From Hamiltosporidium tvaerminnensis (taxonomy: Eukaryota; Microsporidia; Dubosqiidae): 64,000 nucleotides of DNA. The translations under genes and the position numbers were made by a program. The stretch is from positions 124,001-188,000 of the forward strand of contig CM061250.1 of assembly GCA_022605425.2 (NCBI GenBank), written 5' to 3'. Below, in pieces: positions 22,598 to 33,549 of this stretch. The notes beneath the pieces were generated by a model. It had not been told where the DNA came from. It made no database searches and saw only the letters and a program-made list of their open reading frames with translations. Position 1 is the stretch's first letter. Each line of letters begins with the position of its first letter.

Positions 22598-22735
22598 CAC
22601 AAACTTTTATATGATTTAACTAAAAAAATGACGGGTAAAAGTGGGCGATGCATTAGAAAAAAGACATTTGAAGCTATTCTTCATAATGACAATAATTTTA
22701 AATCTATTCTTACATATTTGATAAATTTAATTTGA
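22598..22735 (+). pseudogene. PCH2: Pch2 C-terminal continuation after the in-frame stop
   Basis: Directly after the TAA, without frameshift, 45 codons encode a stretch containing LYDLTKKMTGKSGRCIRKKT. This corresponds to the TRIP13 segment with the sensor-2 motif (SGR.LRK). It ends at TGA 22733-22735. The alignment with the family needs no gap around the stop, so a single codon has become TAA rather than an intron being present. If the stop is real, the protein lacks sensor 2 and would probably be inactive. Confidence 0.75.
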
Positions 22736-23098
22736 ATTTCACCTTATTTATTTTAAATTCATAAATTGAACTTAATCTATATATTTTTTTGTTTAAAAAA
22801 AATTGTTAATAAAACACGATCAATCAAGGTAAAATTTATCAAATAAATTAATATTTGATAGCGAATTTGATATCGTGATTTTTTTACAGGTTTTTTTGAA
22901 AATTGAACCAGTATTTTTTTAGGTTTAAACAAATAGTTTTTGTAGTTCAAAAAGGAGTATTTATGCCAGTATTTTTGTGGGGATCAGCATATAGTAACCT
23001 CAATTTATTTAAGAATTATACGTAAAGCTCTTTTAATTTGTCTCTTCATTTGATTTTTTTCTACTAAAGTATATATAGACATCAGAAGAGGAAAGGTA
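22736..23098. other. Spacer upstream of a small membrane-protein gene
   Basis: No gene. A TATA-like AGTATATATAGAC lies at about 23067-23080, some 20-30 bases before the next start codon, and may be its promoter element. Confidence 0.35.
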
Positions 23099-23269
23099 AT
23101 GGATAAGAAAAAGCTTACAATATTTATTGTTATAGGTGTACTAGTTTTTGTCGGAATCGGAATTACGATTTGGGCTATTGTTGAAAACAAAAATAGTCTG
23201 AGTTTCGGTGGTGGTAGTGCTGCAGATGCAGGAAAGGAAGCAGCAGAAGAGAAGAAAGAAGAGGAGTAA
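23099..23269 (+). CDS. Small single-pass membrane protein, 56 aa
   Basis: ATG at 23099 opens a 56-codon frame. It has a short basic start (MDKKK), one long hydrophobic helix of about 23 residues (LTIFIVIGVLVFVGIGITIW), a short linker with GGGSAADAG and a highly acidic/basic tail (KEAAEEKKEEE). The layout is that of a small membrane-anchored protein with its charged tail after the helix. Composition (Gly, Ala, Val, GC-rich codons) is sharply different from surrounding AT-rich non-coding DNA, which supports a real gene. The start is preceded by GGAAAGGTA, a GGG-like start motif. The family is unknown. Confidence 0.6.
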   Translation: MDKKKLTIFIVIGVLVFVGIGITIWAIVENKNSLSFGGGSAADAGKEAAEEKKEEE

Positions 23270-26200
23270 AATAGCGATAAGTAGAGAAAAAGGTGCAAAG
23301 CCAAAACAATCACTCAACTCGCTTTCTACGTGTATTTATTTTTCCTTAAAATTAAAACAATGTTTCAGTAATTTTTGTCTAATTTAATTACATTTTGACT
23401 AAAAAAAATTTTAAAAGTTTCAATTTTTTTATAAACTAAAGTTCGATTCTTAGAATTACATCTGTTTTTTAAATCTTAAATATTTACTAAAAAATTTACA
23501 ATTCATTTTTGCATTTAATTCCACAGAAAAGAAAACTCAAATGTTTCTTTTTAAAAATTACCGGGATGTATTTAAATTGATTTTTGCCTTTCAATTAAAC
23601 AAAAAGCAAATCGGAATATTTTTTTTATAATTGCTAGGCTTGTATTTATACTAATTTTTAGGTGAAACATAACGACCATATTTTTAATTTCTTTTTTCTT
23701 TTGGAAATTCCTTCATGGGATTCCTTTCACATCTTTATACATGAAACCAAAAGACTAAGCTGAAAGTTAGGGTGTGAAATAAAATTTACGGATTTATTAT
23801 TTAGCTAATCTCTTATGTGATATTTGAATTACTATTGTTGGAATATAAGTCAAAACGATGTTTGGAAGCACCTGATACCAACAGGAATTGAGAAATGCAT
23901 ATTTTCTATCCCAATAGGACATGGATTGGATTATTGCTTTTGATTTTCAAGGAGACATTTTCTGAATCAGATAGCTTTAAGTTATAGAAAAAGAAAGAAG
24001 TGATGGCATATACAGAAATTTTGACTTTAACACTTCATAATAACTCTCTTAAAAGTTTGAGCAAAAAAGAGTCGAATGAATAAAGAGGCAAAATATTTTT
24101 TTTAACCAAGATTTGTTTAAATACTTGACATTTGGGTTTCATATATTGTAGAATGGCGATAATCCAGTAAAGCAAATTAATTGATAAAAAAATACGAGCA
24201 ATAATTTAATATTCAAATAGATTTTTGTAAAATTTCTATTTCTTTGTATCACTAAACTTTCGTCCAATTTATTAAATTATAAATAATATCTAAATCAAAA
24301 CTGTTTTAAATGTATCTTTAAACCTATTATTACTTACCCGGGAAAATCTATAAAGTTTCCTGTTTTTTGATTGATTTAAATCGGAATTTTTTGTCGTCTA
24401 TAAAAATATTTTAGAATAATAACATAAAAATCTGTAAACCCGAGTTAAATTTTAATTTTACACAAAGAAATTAGCAATTCAAAATGATACAGAAAAAAAT
24501 TATATGAAATATACGTAAGGATTAAGGTAGGTTGCATTGTTAAATTCATTAGTTTTAAAAATATGAAATAGTACTTATAAAAAAAACTTTTTAATTTTAC
24601 ATACTTACTAATTCCATTATTCTTTTATCTTTCGGTGTTGAGTATGATCACATAGAATTTGTATAGTTGATTCCTTTAATCTGTTATAACTCGGGATTAC
24701 AAGGGATCTACATATAGTTTCAGTGTGGTTTATATCCTACCAAATCGGCATAAATGATTTTCACACCAATTCTACGGACTCGTTAGCAACCTGATTATTT
24801 TAATGGTTTCATCTTTTGTCCACTTTCGTTTTGATCTAAGATCCGTTATAAGCAGTAATAATAAGAATTCAATACAATAATTACATAAATTGTTAATTTC
24901 GGTCTTTTAATTCTTTTAAACAATTTAAATTGAATTTCAAATTATTCTCTGAAACCTACGTATAAATTCAAAAATTCTTGAAAAAAAAAACAGGAATTAT
25001 GACATTAAAAGTTTATTTTTTACAAAATATTTTTTTCATGGTATATTCTCTTTGTTTTCCGAAATAATTATTCTATATTTTGAGTAAATCCATTAAATTC
25101 TTTGATTTTACTTAAAATATAAAATTACAGTTTAAGCGGTTCTTTGTTTATTATATCTTCCTCGTAAGTGCATTTCTAATCAGGCATGACTCATTCGAAC
25201 ATCCATCTTATTTGTAGAATTATATATCGAGTCACATTTTTTAGGCTTTTACCTAAATTTTGTCTTTTCTTTATTGTACACACATAGATCAAAAGAAAAA
25301 GAAAATCTTTGAAGTATTATCGATTCAAAATATGCTCGTTTCTTGTAAATTTTTGAGCCACATTTCATTTATATTATAGAATTTCTAGACAAAATACCTG
25401 AATGTTATAATCTAAGAAATTATTTCCACACTACGCTTATAAATAAGATTTTTCTCATTAGAAAACGAATTAAACTTCCCTATTCTTCCATTTAAATATT
25501 GTGAACAATCCCGCAATAAATTATGGCTTAAATAAAGGCTATCATATTTTATTTTAAATATAAAATACATATCATCATTAATTTTGTTACAAATCTTAGT
25601 TTATTTATTCTTTTATAGTCCCAGCATCTTCTTAGATATTTTCAAAGGTTTCTCTATAACGTATATTATAATTTGTAAAGATTATCAATTGTATATGTTT
25701 AATAATTTTAAACATCATTTAAAACTAAAAATCATTTATATTTCTTGCTATAAATATATTTAAAATAAACTATTTTGTTACTCAATATGATGTTTAAAAT
25801 TAATATAAATATTTTTTTACCTCCTATTTCTGGTATTCCATTAGTCTAGTGCACTGGCAGAGGAAGGTATCATCAATGGGCTGGTTCTTAGAATAAAGAA
25901 TTTGAGCTCACAAAATCGAAATGTATTTCTTTTAAATACACTTTAATCCTTCTTCAGAACAAGGATTGTGTTAGATTGAAAACCGTTTAAAAGGAAAATT
26001 TCTAGAGACAGTCAAATATAAGAAAAAATAGCAAATCTACGATATACTCTTAAATAGTGTTATACCCCGAGAGTAAAACAATCCTTGGAGAAAGAAACTC
26101 TATTTAGTGTTTCATTGATTTCAGTTTTAAAATATTTTAAAATTTCTTAAATTAAAATTTATCATTATTATTACTTCATAAATCTTTAAAATAATTCTAA

Positions 26201-26389
26201 ATTTCCTATCTTCTCAATATACCCTTTGAAACTACTAATATGATTCTTTATAAATTTATTATTATTACTTCATTTTCTTAAAATAAACAGTTTTACTTTT
26301 AAAGAAACATTTTATTATTTCGTTTATTAAATCGAATTTTAAAGAAATTCATTGATAACGTAAAATTATTTAATAAAATTCTGGGTTAA
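23270..26389. other. AT-rich region, possible family A fragment at 24690-24800
   Basis: No supported genes in about 3.1 kb. At roughly 24700-24795 the words CAGTGTGGTTT, ATCCTACCAAA and TTTTCACACCAATTCTACG match, in order, the 3' part of the family A repeat (54718-54790), so a worn fragment is likely. A slightly less AT-rich stretch around 25850-26090 (GTGCACTGGCAGAGG) is unidentified. Confidence 0.4.
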
Positions 26390-26405
26390 AATATTTTTAA
26401 CATTT

Positions 26406-27560
26406 TTATATGTTTTCTTCTACCTCTTTAACCACTATTGTCTCTTCTTCCAAATCCGACTCTTCATTTATGTTATTGGTCGGTTCCTCTAAAGTGGTTC
26501 CTCCTTGTAAAATAAAGGGTGCTTTATATTTTGGTTTAAAATTTTTTTCACCATCTTCCTCTGTTTTCGATTCTTTTAAAGGGGGTATTGGTTCCTCATG
26601 CATCTCTGATCTCATAATAACACCCATTGACGCTCTCTCCCAGCTCTCTTCGGCATTTAGTCCTGACTCGAGTCCTCTTCGTTGATCAAAGGAAATTGTT
26701 TCGACTGTTTTCTTAAGTATAATAGACTGAATGTATGCCTCTGAATTCATGGATATTTCTAGTCTTTTAAGATGAGATTTATGGTATTTTGTCACAATAC
26801 CGTCCCAGGTCATCACATAAGGGATTATCTCAACACTACACTTATAAATAAGACCCAACTCATTGGCTAGCAGGTCATACTTCCTAAGTTTTTCAGTTTC
26901 AACTATTTGAAGTGAATCTTGGGAAGTGATACCTGCTTCAATGAGTGTTATCTTATTCTTCTTCTTATCTAAAATATATATGTCGGGTCTGTTATTCCGA
27001 ATTTTAACATCAGTTTTTATTCTGAGGTCCACTCTTATCTCTGCATACTTATTATCAAGAATTTCTTGAACTGAGTGACTCCTAATTCGTTTTGAGGACT
27101 TAAACTTATATCTATTTAAGAGAAGTAAGTGTAGGCATCTAACCACTTCATTATGCCGTCTGGTATAGTCATTGCCTAGCATTTTTTCGCATCTAGTTGC
27201 TAGATGATCCACAGTCTTACCAGACTTCCCGCAATGTTGACACACACCATCTGCACCCCAGAATACATTTCTATCCTGGATATAGCTGAACACAGCTTCA
27301 TTTCGTGGCCTAATATTTCCTCTCTTTAGCCATCTTGAAGAGTCACTAACACTCACAAGCTCATTTTTTCTTGCATTGAATAACTTTGAATGGAGTTTTC
27401 GTTTTTCTATTTTGTTATATAGTTTTGCAAGTTGAGCTTCTTCTAATTTTTTCTTAGTGATTTCTTCTACTAACCTGTACTTTACTTTTAAGAAGCCTTT
27501 TATTAGTGCAAGATGGGTTTTATTATTATTCTCCACCTCGAGGATTGCTGTTCGTCTCAT
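26406..27560 (-). CDS. LINE endonuclease region (zinc knuckle + restriction-like endonuclease)
   Basis: About 384 codons from the first ATG (MRRTAILEV). It contains a CCHC-type knuckle (CQHCGKSGKTVDHLATRCEK), then TRRHNEVVRCLH, then a restriction-like endonuclease core with RPDIYILDKK and ITLIEAGIT. These supply the PD...D...E acidic residues of the R2/CRE-type enzymes that nick the target DNA. The acidic C-terminal tail (EEDGEKN, SDLEEETIVV) is outside the nuclease. The frame is intact but has lost the RT, so it is a transposon relic and not a host gene. A host annotation may list it as a hypothetical protein. Confidence 0.75.
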   Translation of the reverse strand: MRRTAILEVENNNKTHLALIKGFLKVKYRLVEEITKKKLEEAQLAKLYNKIEKRKLHSKLFNARKNELVSVSDSSRWLKRGNIRPRNEAVFSYIQDRNVFWGADGVCQHCGKSGKTVDHLATRCEKMLGNDYTRRHNEVVRCLHLLLLNRYKFKSSKRIRSHSVQEILDNKYAEIRVDLRIKTDVKIRNNRPDIYILDKKKNKITLIEAGITSQDSLQIVETEKLRKYDLLANELGLIYKCSVEIIPYVMTWDGIVTKYHKSHLKRLEISMNSEAYIQSIILKKTVETISFDQRRGLESGLNAEESWERASMGVIMRSEMHEEPIPPLKESKTEEDGEKNFKPKYKAPFILQGGTTLEEPTNNINEESDLEEETIVVKEVEENI

Positions 27561-27811
27561 TGATATTTCTTTACTTTTTTCAGACAATCCAAGAGTTGCA
27601 GAAGCATATGTTCGCTTCGCAACTCAACACTATGTAGGCCTCTTCCAAGTTCTACTCTAAGAAGGTATAGACGTTCTTTGCATCCTGGGCGTAGATGTAT
27701 TTTGTTCTTTACTAACACTGCACGCACCGCATCATCTAACTTAGAGAAGTCAGCCGGTTCTAGTTGGAGTGCACCTATATGATAGTTTAGTAAAGAAATT
27801 GCATGTCCCAT
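27557..27811 (-). pseudogene. LINE fragment, post-RT region
   Basis: 84 codons in a different frame from the endonuclease piece. Starts MGHAISLLNYHIG and matches 52630-52865 of the longer copy almost residue for residue. The shift of frame at its end separates it from the endonuclease part. Truncated at its 5' side by the insertion boundary. Confidence 0.7.
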
Positions 27812-28120
27812 TAAGTTATATTTAATAAATTCTAAGATATTAAATACCTATTAAATCTATTTTCAATTTGTTTAAGTTATAAAGTGTAAGAAACATGTTT
27901 AACACTTATTATTCTTTTTTTTACTAAAAAAATACATGAAAAATATAATTCTCTTCTATTTCATTTTAATTTCTACTATTTTTTCATTTAAATTTCTTTG
28001 TAATTTATTTTATTCGTTTTTATATTTTATTTCGCATTAAAACAAAATTAAAAAAAATCTATTAAAGAAGAAAAATAAATTTATAGAAAGTAGAATAAAT
28101 TATTGAAAAAGAAAATGAAA

Positions 28121-28440
28121 AGAATAAATTTATAAATGTCAAAACACAGTACAAATTTCTTTAAAACTTTTAAATGTTGAATATAAGAATAAATTTATAG
28201 GTAATAAAACAATCTACAAATTTCTTTAAAAATTATAAAATGTTTAATATAAGAATAAATTTATAGGTAATAAAACAATCTGCAAATTTCTTTAAAAATT
28301 ATAAAATGTTGAATATAAGAATAAATTTATAGGTAATAAAACAATCTACAAATTTCTTTAAAAATTATAAAATGTTGAATATAAGAATAAATTTATAGGT
28401 AATAAAACAATCTACAAATTTCTTTAAAACTTATAAAAAT
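28121..28440 (+). repeat. 66-bp tandem repeat, about five copies
   Basis: Unit begins AATAAATTTATAGGTAATAA and ends GTTGAATATAAG, period 66 bases. The first copy is diverged, the next four nearly identical. The array ends about 160 bp before the start codon of the two-domain basic protein gene. Confidence 0.9.
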
Positions 28441-28590
28441 TTCATATAAAATTCTCCTTAATTTTAATTGTTTTTATCCAATCATTTTATAAAAAGAAAG
28501 TACCCTTTAATTATAACAACCAATAATCTTAATGATGTTAAATTTTGATAATTGTTAATACAGGGGTTCTTATAAATAAAATAATTTTAC

Positions 28591-28597
28591 AGGGGTT
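28591..28597 (+). promoter_or_regulatory. GGGG-type start-proximal motif
   Basis: AGGGGTT lies five bases before the ATG at 28603; an identical ACAGGGGTT occurs 30 bases further upstream (28560). This fits the microsporidian GGG-type start signal and is the reverse of the CCC form seen at other genes here. Confidence 0.35.
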
Positions 28598-28602
28598 ATA
28601 AA

Positions 28603-29808
28603 ATGGTAAGACATGACCGAACGGGAATGGTAGTTTCTAATTTTCAGTTAAGAGAAGATAGTGAAGAAAGTATTTTAGAAAATGAAGTGGGTGAAAATGA
28701 GTTGAATACGCTTACTGTACGGTCACTTTTGAATGAGAATTATGTCGATACAGAGAATGATGTGTTTTATAGAAATGAAAATGAAAATACAAATGTGGGT
28801 AAAAAAAAGAAGAAGGAAAAGAGAAAAAGAAGAAAACCGGATGAAACTAAGAGAGCGAGTACTGCCCCTCGAAAAATAGTAAATCTTCCTGCTTCTCAAC
28901 CCTACATCCGTATTGTAGATGGAGAAGAAAGACTTTGTTTTAAATACAATACTAAAGTAAGTGAATCTGCTTTGAATGCCATGCCACGAGCAGATCTTGA
29001 AGATAACGAATTTATTGTAAGATTTGATTTGGAAACCGTTGATATAGATAAATTAAATGAGAAATTCAAAGCAGATAATTGTGTCTATCCTCGGGCAAAT
29101 GTAACACCTGAATCTTATACAGGAAACAGATGGGAATATGAAACGGAATGTAATCGACTGGCATGGCAATTCGTTTCTTTAAACCCAATCCTTCTTTATG
29201 GAAAAAAAGGTCTGATTCAAAGGGCAGTAGATTCGTATCGTAATATTAACAAGCAAAGCAGAAGTAGAAGAGTTGTTAAACAAGACAAGGTAGGAAATAC
29301 TGTTATTAAGAGGAGACATTCAGATTCTGCTCCTTTGACTGTTAATCTGTATTGGACCGTTAAAGGACTGACAAGGAAGTGTAAGATAAGAGTAGATATT
29401 GAGGGTGTTAATTATGATAAGATTGATGAGGAATTTAAAGCTAAATATTCTGTTTTTGCAGATGAATTTGATGATCGGTCTTTTGGGTTGGAAAAATGGG
29501 AAAGTAAAAATATTGATAACGAATTGGCTGTTAAAATAGCATATTTAAATGTGGACAATACTTCGTTTTGGAATGCAGTAAAAGCAAATGATAAGATTAC
29601 TATGCTACGTAAAGCAGTAGAAGCTTATAAAAACAGAAGAGAAGATTATGATGATGAGGATGAAGAATGTAGAACTGATATTTCTGAGGTTGTTTCTAAG
29701 ACTTTAGATAAAACGTATGAGAATGAGGAAGATGAAGGTTTCGATGAAAATTTCTATTTTTTGGATTCTAAATCCAATAAATTTGCAGGAGAAAAAAATA
29801 TTTATTAA
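28603..29808 (+). CDS. Nuclear-type basic protein with two copies of a conserved fungal domain
   Basis: 401 residues. An acidic N-terminus is followed by a strong bipartite-like nuclear signal (KKKKKEKRKRRK, about 67-78). Residues ~133-213 carry NCVYPRAN, then GNRWEYETECNRLAWQF, then KKGLIQRAVDSYRN. This resembles a domain found in uncharacterised fungal proteins (I believe catalogued as DUF8032). Residues ~250-346 repeat the same order in diverged form: a strand before VDIEGVNYDKIDEEFKAK, then LEKWESKNIDNELAVKIAYLN, then MLRKAVEAYKNRR. The C-terminus is acidic. Fungal relatives are thought to be nuclear regulators, but function is unknown. It stands between a 66-bp tandem array and a GGGTGTTA-rich tract. 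Confidence 0.65.
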   Translation: MVRHDRTGMVVSNFQLREDSEESILENEVGENELNTLTVRSLLNENYVDTENDVFYRNENENTNVGKKKKKEKRKRRKPDETKRASTAPRKIVNLPASQPYIRIVDGEERLCFKYNTKVSESALNAMPRADLEDNEFIVRFDLETVDIDKLNEKFKADNCVYPRANVTPESYTGNRWEYETECNRLAWQFVSLNPILLYGKKGLIQRAVDSYRNINKQSRSRRVVKQDKVGNTVIKRRHSDSAPLTVNLYWTVKGLTRKCKIRVDIEGVNYDKIDEEFKAKYSVFADEFDDRSFGLEKWESKNIDNELAVKIAYLNVDNTSFWNAVKANDKITMLRKAVEAYKNRREDYDDEDEECRTDISEVVSKTLDKTYENEEDEGFDENFYFLDSKSNKFAGEKNIY

Positions 29809-29869
29809 AATATTTGGTTTCTTCTTTTTCATGCGTATTTTTTATATTTAAATTGTTAAATTTGAGTGA

Positions 29870-30350
29870 AATGGTAAATATATTGGGTATTAATTTATAC
29901 ATATGGATTTAGTGAATAAGAGGGTGTTAATTTAAATATTTACTTACTTTATGATTAAGGGGGTTTTAATTTAAATATTAGTATCTATGATGTATAAGAT
30001 GTTGATTTAAATATTAAGTACTGAGGGATTGAGGGTGTGTTAATTTAAAATTAAATTACATATTCAACAAGAGGGTTTTAATTTATATATCAAATTTCAT
30101 TATGAATAATAGGGTGTTAATTTAAATATAGTATCTATGATGTATAAGGGGGTGTTAATTTAAATATTAAGTACTGAGGGATTAAGGGGGTTTTAATTTA
30201 AATATCGAAGTATCTATGATGTATAAGATGTTAATTTATAGATTAAATTAGATATTGAATAAGAGGGTGTTAATTTAAATATCAAATTGTATTCTGAATA
30301 AGACGGTCTTAATTTTTCATTTAATTTATTCCTAATTAATGGGTGTTAGT
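29870..30350 (+). repeat. GGGTGTTAATTTAAAT tandem-like tract
   Basis: At least nine degenerate units of 30-60 bases, each with GGGTGTTAATTTAAAT or GGGTTTTAATTTAAAT, separated by AT-rich sequence such as AAGTATCTATGATGTATAAG. The G-rich strand is the coding strand of the gene that ends at 29808, so this is its 3' flank. Confidence 0.8.
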
Positions 30351-31829
30351 TGTATAAAAAAAATAAAGGTCTTAGTAAAGAAATATATTTAAAAGAGATT
30401 AGTCGAATAAAAAAATACTTTTTGTGTTTTCATAATTTGAAAAAACGGAACTTTATGGAATTTCTAAAAATTGTAATTTATTTTTGATTTAGTGTTTGAT
30501 ACTTTATCAGTTGCTAACCCGTGGGAAAAAAAAACATAATTTAAATTCATCAAAAAAAATAAGAATAAAAAAAAGCGGTATTTCTCTTTAAGTTGCACTA
30601 GGTTTCTAATATAGTTTTTTATACTTTTATAAACTTCCATAGTTTCATAACTCGTAAATTTATTAGTCATTCATTCTTAAATTTAAGCCGCTTTAAAGAG
30701 GTTTCACAATAAAATTTGGAAATCTTTATTGATTAGCACATTATTTCATCGGTTCTGAGTGATTTTATCAAATTACTGATTTGATGCATTATATTTCTAT
30801 TCAATAAAGTTTACCATCTGTTTTTGTCTTATTTCGTTTCCATCTCGCTGGTATTTATTCTTTTAAAGTGTTATCTTAAAACAAAACACCTTATTTAGAC
30901 TGTGGTAAGATTTTTTTTGTTAATCTAAAGGATAGAAACTTCTTTGTAGTTTATAATATCTCGTAAGCCAATCAGTAAAAATTTTTATGAAATTATTAGA
31001 AGTATATATTTCAAAAGTCAAGGTCGTAAATGAAGTGATTAGTCAAATTCTAAGTAGAAACATGTATTCCAGTCTAATATTGTTTCTATTAATACAATTT
31101 GTAAAAAATTCAAAGCCTTAAAAAAGTTATATAAATAGCTTGTTTCTTTTAGAATTAAATTAGTTTTTGAATCGAAAAGTACATTTATAAATGCTTTTAT
31201 CATATTTATTGCAATCCGGAAAGTTTCTTTGCCAATAATAAATACAAATAATCATCATATCTAAAGCTTCGAAAGGTAATCATGTTTTTCTTTTGTATAC
31301 TATTATTATTGGTTGTGAACCGTTTATGAATATAATATAAGAGATATTGTTAATAGAAACTGTTTTTTGTCATACATTCGTTGATTAGTTCAACATTAAA
31401 ATTAGAGTCGGTCTCGCTTTTACAACATTATCTGATTATATAATAGACACATATATACAATAATATTTACAGTATCGAGTAAATTTAGTTTATAGTAATT
31501 ATAAATTTAATATAAACAAAATCTACTTTTTCATTTAAATATATTAGATATCTCTTAATAATAAATTTAATGCTTGAATTAAGATATAACTTAGTACGGT
31601 TCATACGCTAAAAATAGGAATCAATCGATTTTAGTATTTTTAAGGATAAAAGATATTAGTTTTTAGTTGCATTTATTAAGTATGTTAGTAAATATCGAAT
31701 GGCGTTGCTATATTTTAGAGTTCTCTCGTTATTGGATAAAGAGATATTGGATAGGAGATTCAAATGGTATCGGATAAAGTCTTTATATATTCATCTACAT
31801 TAATTTTTCATTATTACACTGAACTAGAC
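30351..31829. other. AT-rich spacer, nothing recognised
   Basis: About 1.5 kb with no supported gene. The minus-strand frame at 30464-30670 has a poly-Phe/Leu segment and appears to be chance. Confidence 0.45.
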
Positions 31830-32050
31830 GTCATGGTTAATTTGTTCTTATTATCCTTGGAATTGCAGCCTTGCGCGAGCCTTGGCAGTCTTCAGTACTA
31901 CTGCCCCTTACCCGGTCTTTTGTTCTTTGGGTTTTTTTACCTTTTCGGGTTTCGTAACAAGGTGGCTTTAAAGAGAGGGTTGTTTGCCCTAACCCAACCC
32001 CAACTAGAGGACCAGTCGCTATTAGTCGATTTGCTCGTATATTGATACAA
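31830..32050 (+). repeat. Dispersed repeat family B, copy 2
   Basis: Higher-GC block related to 9000-9245 in the same orientation: shared TATCCTTGG, GCGCGAGCCTTGG, GGTCTTTT, TTTCGTAACAAGGT versus TTTTGTAATAAGGT, then CCCTAACCCAACCC and GACCAGTCGCTATTAGTCG. The hairpin arms are degraded here. The 93-codon frame crossing it (31764-32045) is a by-product of the higher GC. Confidence 0.6.
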
Positions 32051-33549
32051 CTTTTATACTACAAATTTTTAAATAAAACCGATTAGACTTATGTCTAGAA
32101 CCGACCCCGGAGGGTTCTTATGCTTGGATAACACTTAATCATATAATCTAATAAATAATTTATAAAAATATATTTTAACTTTATATGATAGTATAGGAAA
32201 TGATAGATTTAAATTTTATCTCGAAGCTTAGTAAAATCTGTACGTAATTGGCTTAATTACTATTTAAAAAAAATTAGTATTTCTAGGGACATATAAGATT
32301 AAAAAAATTAATTTGTCTAAAATTGTTTATGTTTTTACCCTAATATAGAAATATTTGTGATAGATGAAAAATCGCTGCAAACATTTCATACAAACGAATA
32401 TGCTTTTTTAATATATACTTTTCAAATATAAAGGTTAGATTTAATTTACATTTTATTATTCAAGAAGATACCCAATTTAAAATTAATTAGCAAAACTAAG
32501 ATGCAAGTATTCTAACTAAGTATAAATGAATATCTTTTTGATACCGTGGTTAAATCAAAATAATTTATACTCTTGACTTATTGTATCTTTTATAAACTAT
32601 ATCTTGTGAAAGTGTAATGACCGAATAGCACTTCTATAAATACTTGTGACTTATAGAAATTAGAAAAATTAATATTATATTTCAATTCAATCGATTTTAC
32701 ATGTTAAATATTACCGAATGTTATAGCATAGGTATCAATTTTGGGTTCTAATCTAAAAAGAAATTACAAGCATGTGATATACTCGCGATCTTCATAGTTT
32801 TACTCCGTTTTTCTATAATTCTAATTTATAAAATAGAAAGCGAATTTAGAGAAACTAGTTCTTTTTTACTTAATAAAAATATAAGAAAAGTTGTATTTTC
32901 ATTCTATATGAATATAATAACCAGTTCAAAATTTTGAATTTCTTTTTTGCAATATTTTAATAATATTTCAGTATTATTGTTTGATTTTTCAAAGCTATCT
33001 TTGTGTAATTAAAACAAAATCATATATTTTTCCCTGTTTGATTGTAAAGTTAAGAAACTCATTGTAAAATAATAATTTTATTACCAATAATAGAAATGTA
33101 ATGTTTATTTAATGTTCTTAAATTGTAAACCAAAAAATTTTATTAAAATAATTTTTCCTTGATTTATTTTTAGATTAAAAACGGATTTAAAAATTTCGAC
33201 TAATTCATAATTACAAATTTTATTTTAAAAATATACTAACGGATTTTGTAAATAAAAAAGATACAAATAATACTTTAATCGAAAAAATATTATAGAATAA
33301 ATTTTTATCATAACTGAAATTTTTTTTGACCTTTCAAATAATAGTAGATAAATTTAATTTGACCAATAGGAAGCTTTTTCTGATTTATAATAAAATTATG
33401 ATTTATAATTTACTGTGATATTTAGAGATAAAATCTTTACAATTTTGGTTCTTATTTTTCTATAAAAGGAAATGATTAAGTTCTATAAATGATTAAATAT
33501 ATTTTTTAAATTATTTTAAAAAAAATAATGAGTAAACCATCATATAAAA
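32051..33549. other. AT-rich spacer upstream of the kinase
   Basis: About 1.5 kb with no ORFs of note and no tandem arrays; simple AT-rich sequence. Confidence 0.45.

Larger units (their letters stand above)
26390..27811 (-). mobile_element. 5'-truncated RLE-type non-LTR retrotransposon, copy 1
   Basis: The minus strand encodes the region downstream of the reverse transcriptase palm through the endonuclease and C-terminus of the same element that is longer at 51944-54078. The two share long stretches such as PADFSKLDDAVRAVLVKNKI. The copy begins abruptly near 27811, inside the sequence that follows the RT thumb, as expected of 5' truncation by incomplete reverse transcription. It has a frameshift near 27560-27590 between the two open pieces. 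The 3' end shares the word AACCCAGAATTTTATTAAATAAT (minus strand, near 26365-26390) with the other copy. Confidence 0.85.

Noticed and set aside
22560-22640. Intron across the Pch2 stop codon
   Set aside because: The protein alignment with the family continues without a gap on both sides of the TAA, and no convincing acceptor follows.
23005-23313. Minus-strand 102-codon hydrophobic ORF
   Set aside because: It is the shadow of the 56-aa membrane protein on the plus strand; its poly-Ser/Phe/Ala composition mirrors that gene.
31764-32045. 93-codon ORF
   Set aside because: Spans the GC-richer family B repeat; the frame is not conserved in the other copy (9000-9245).
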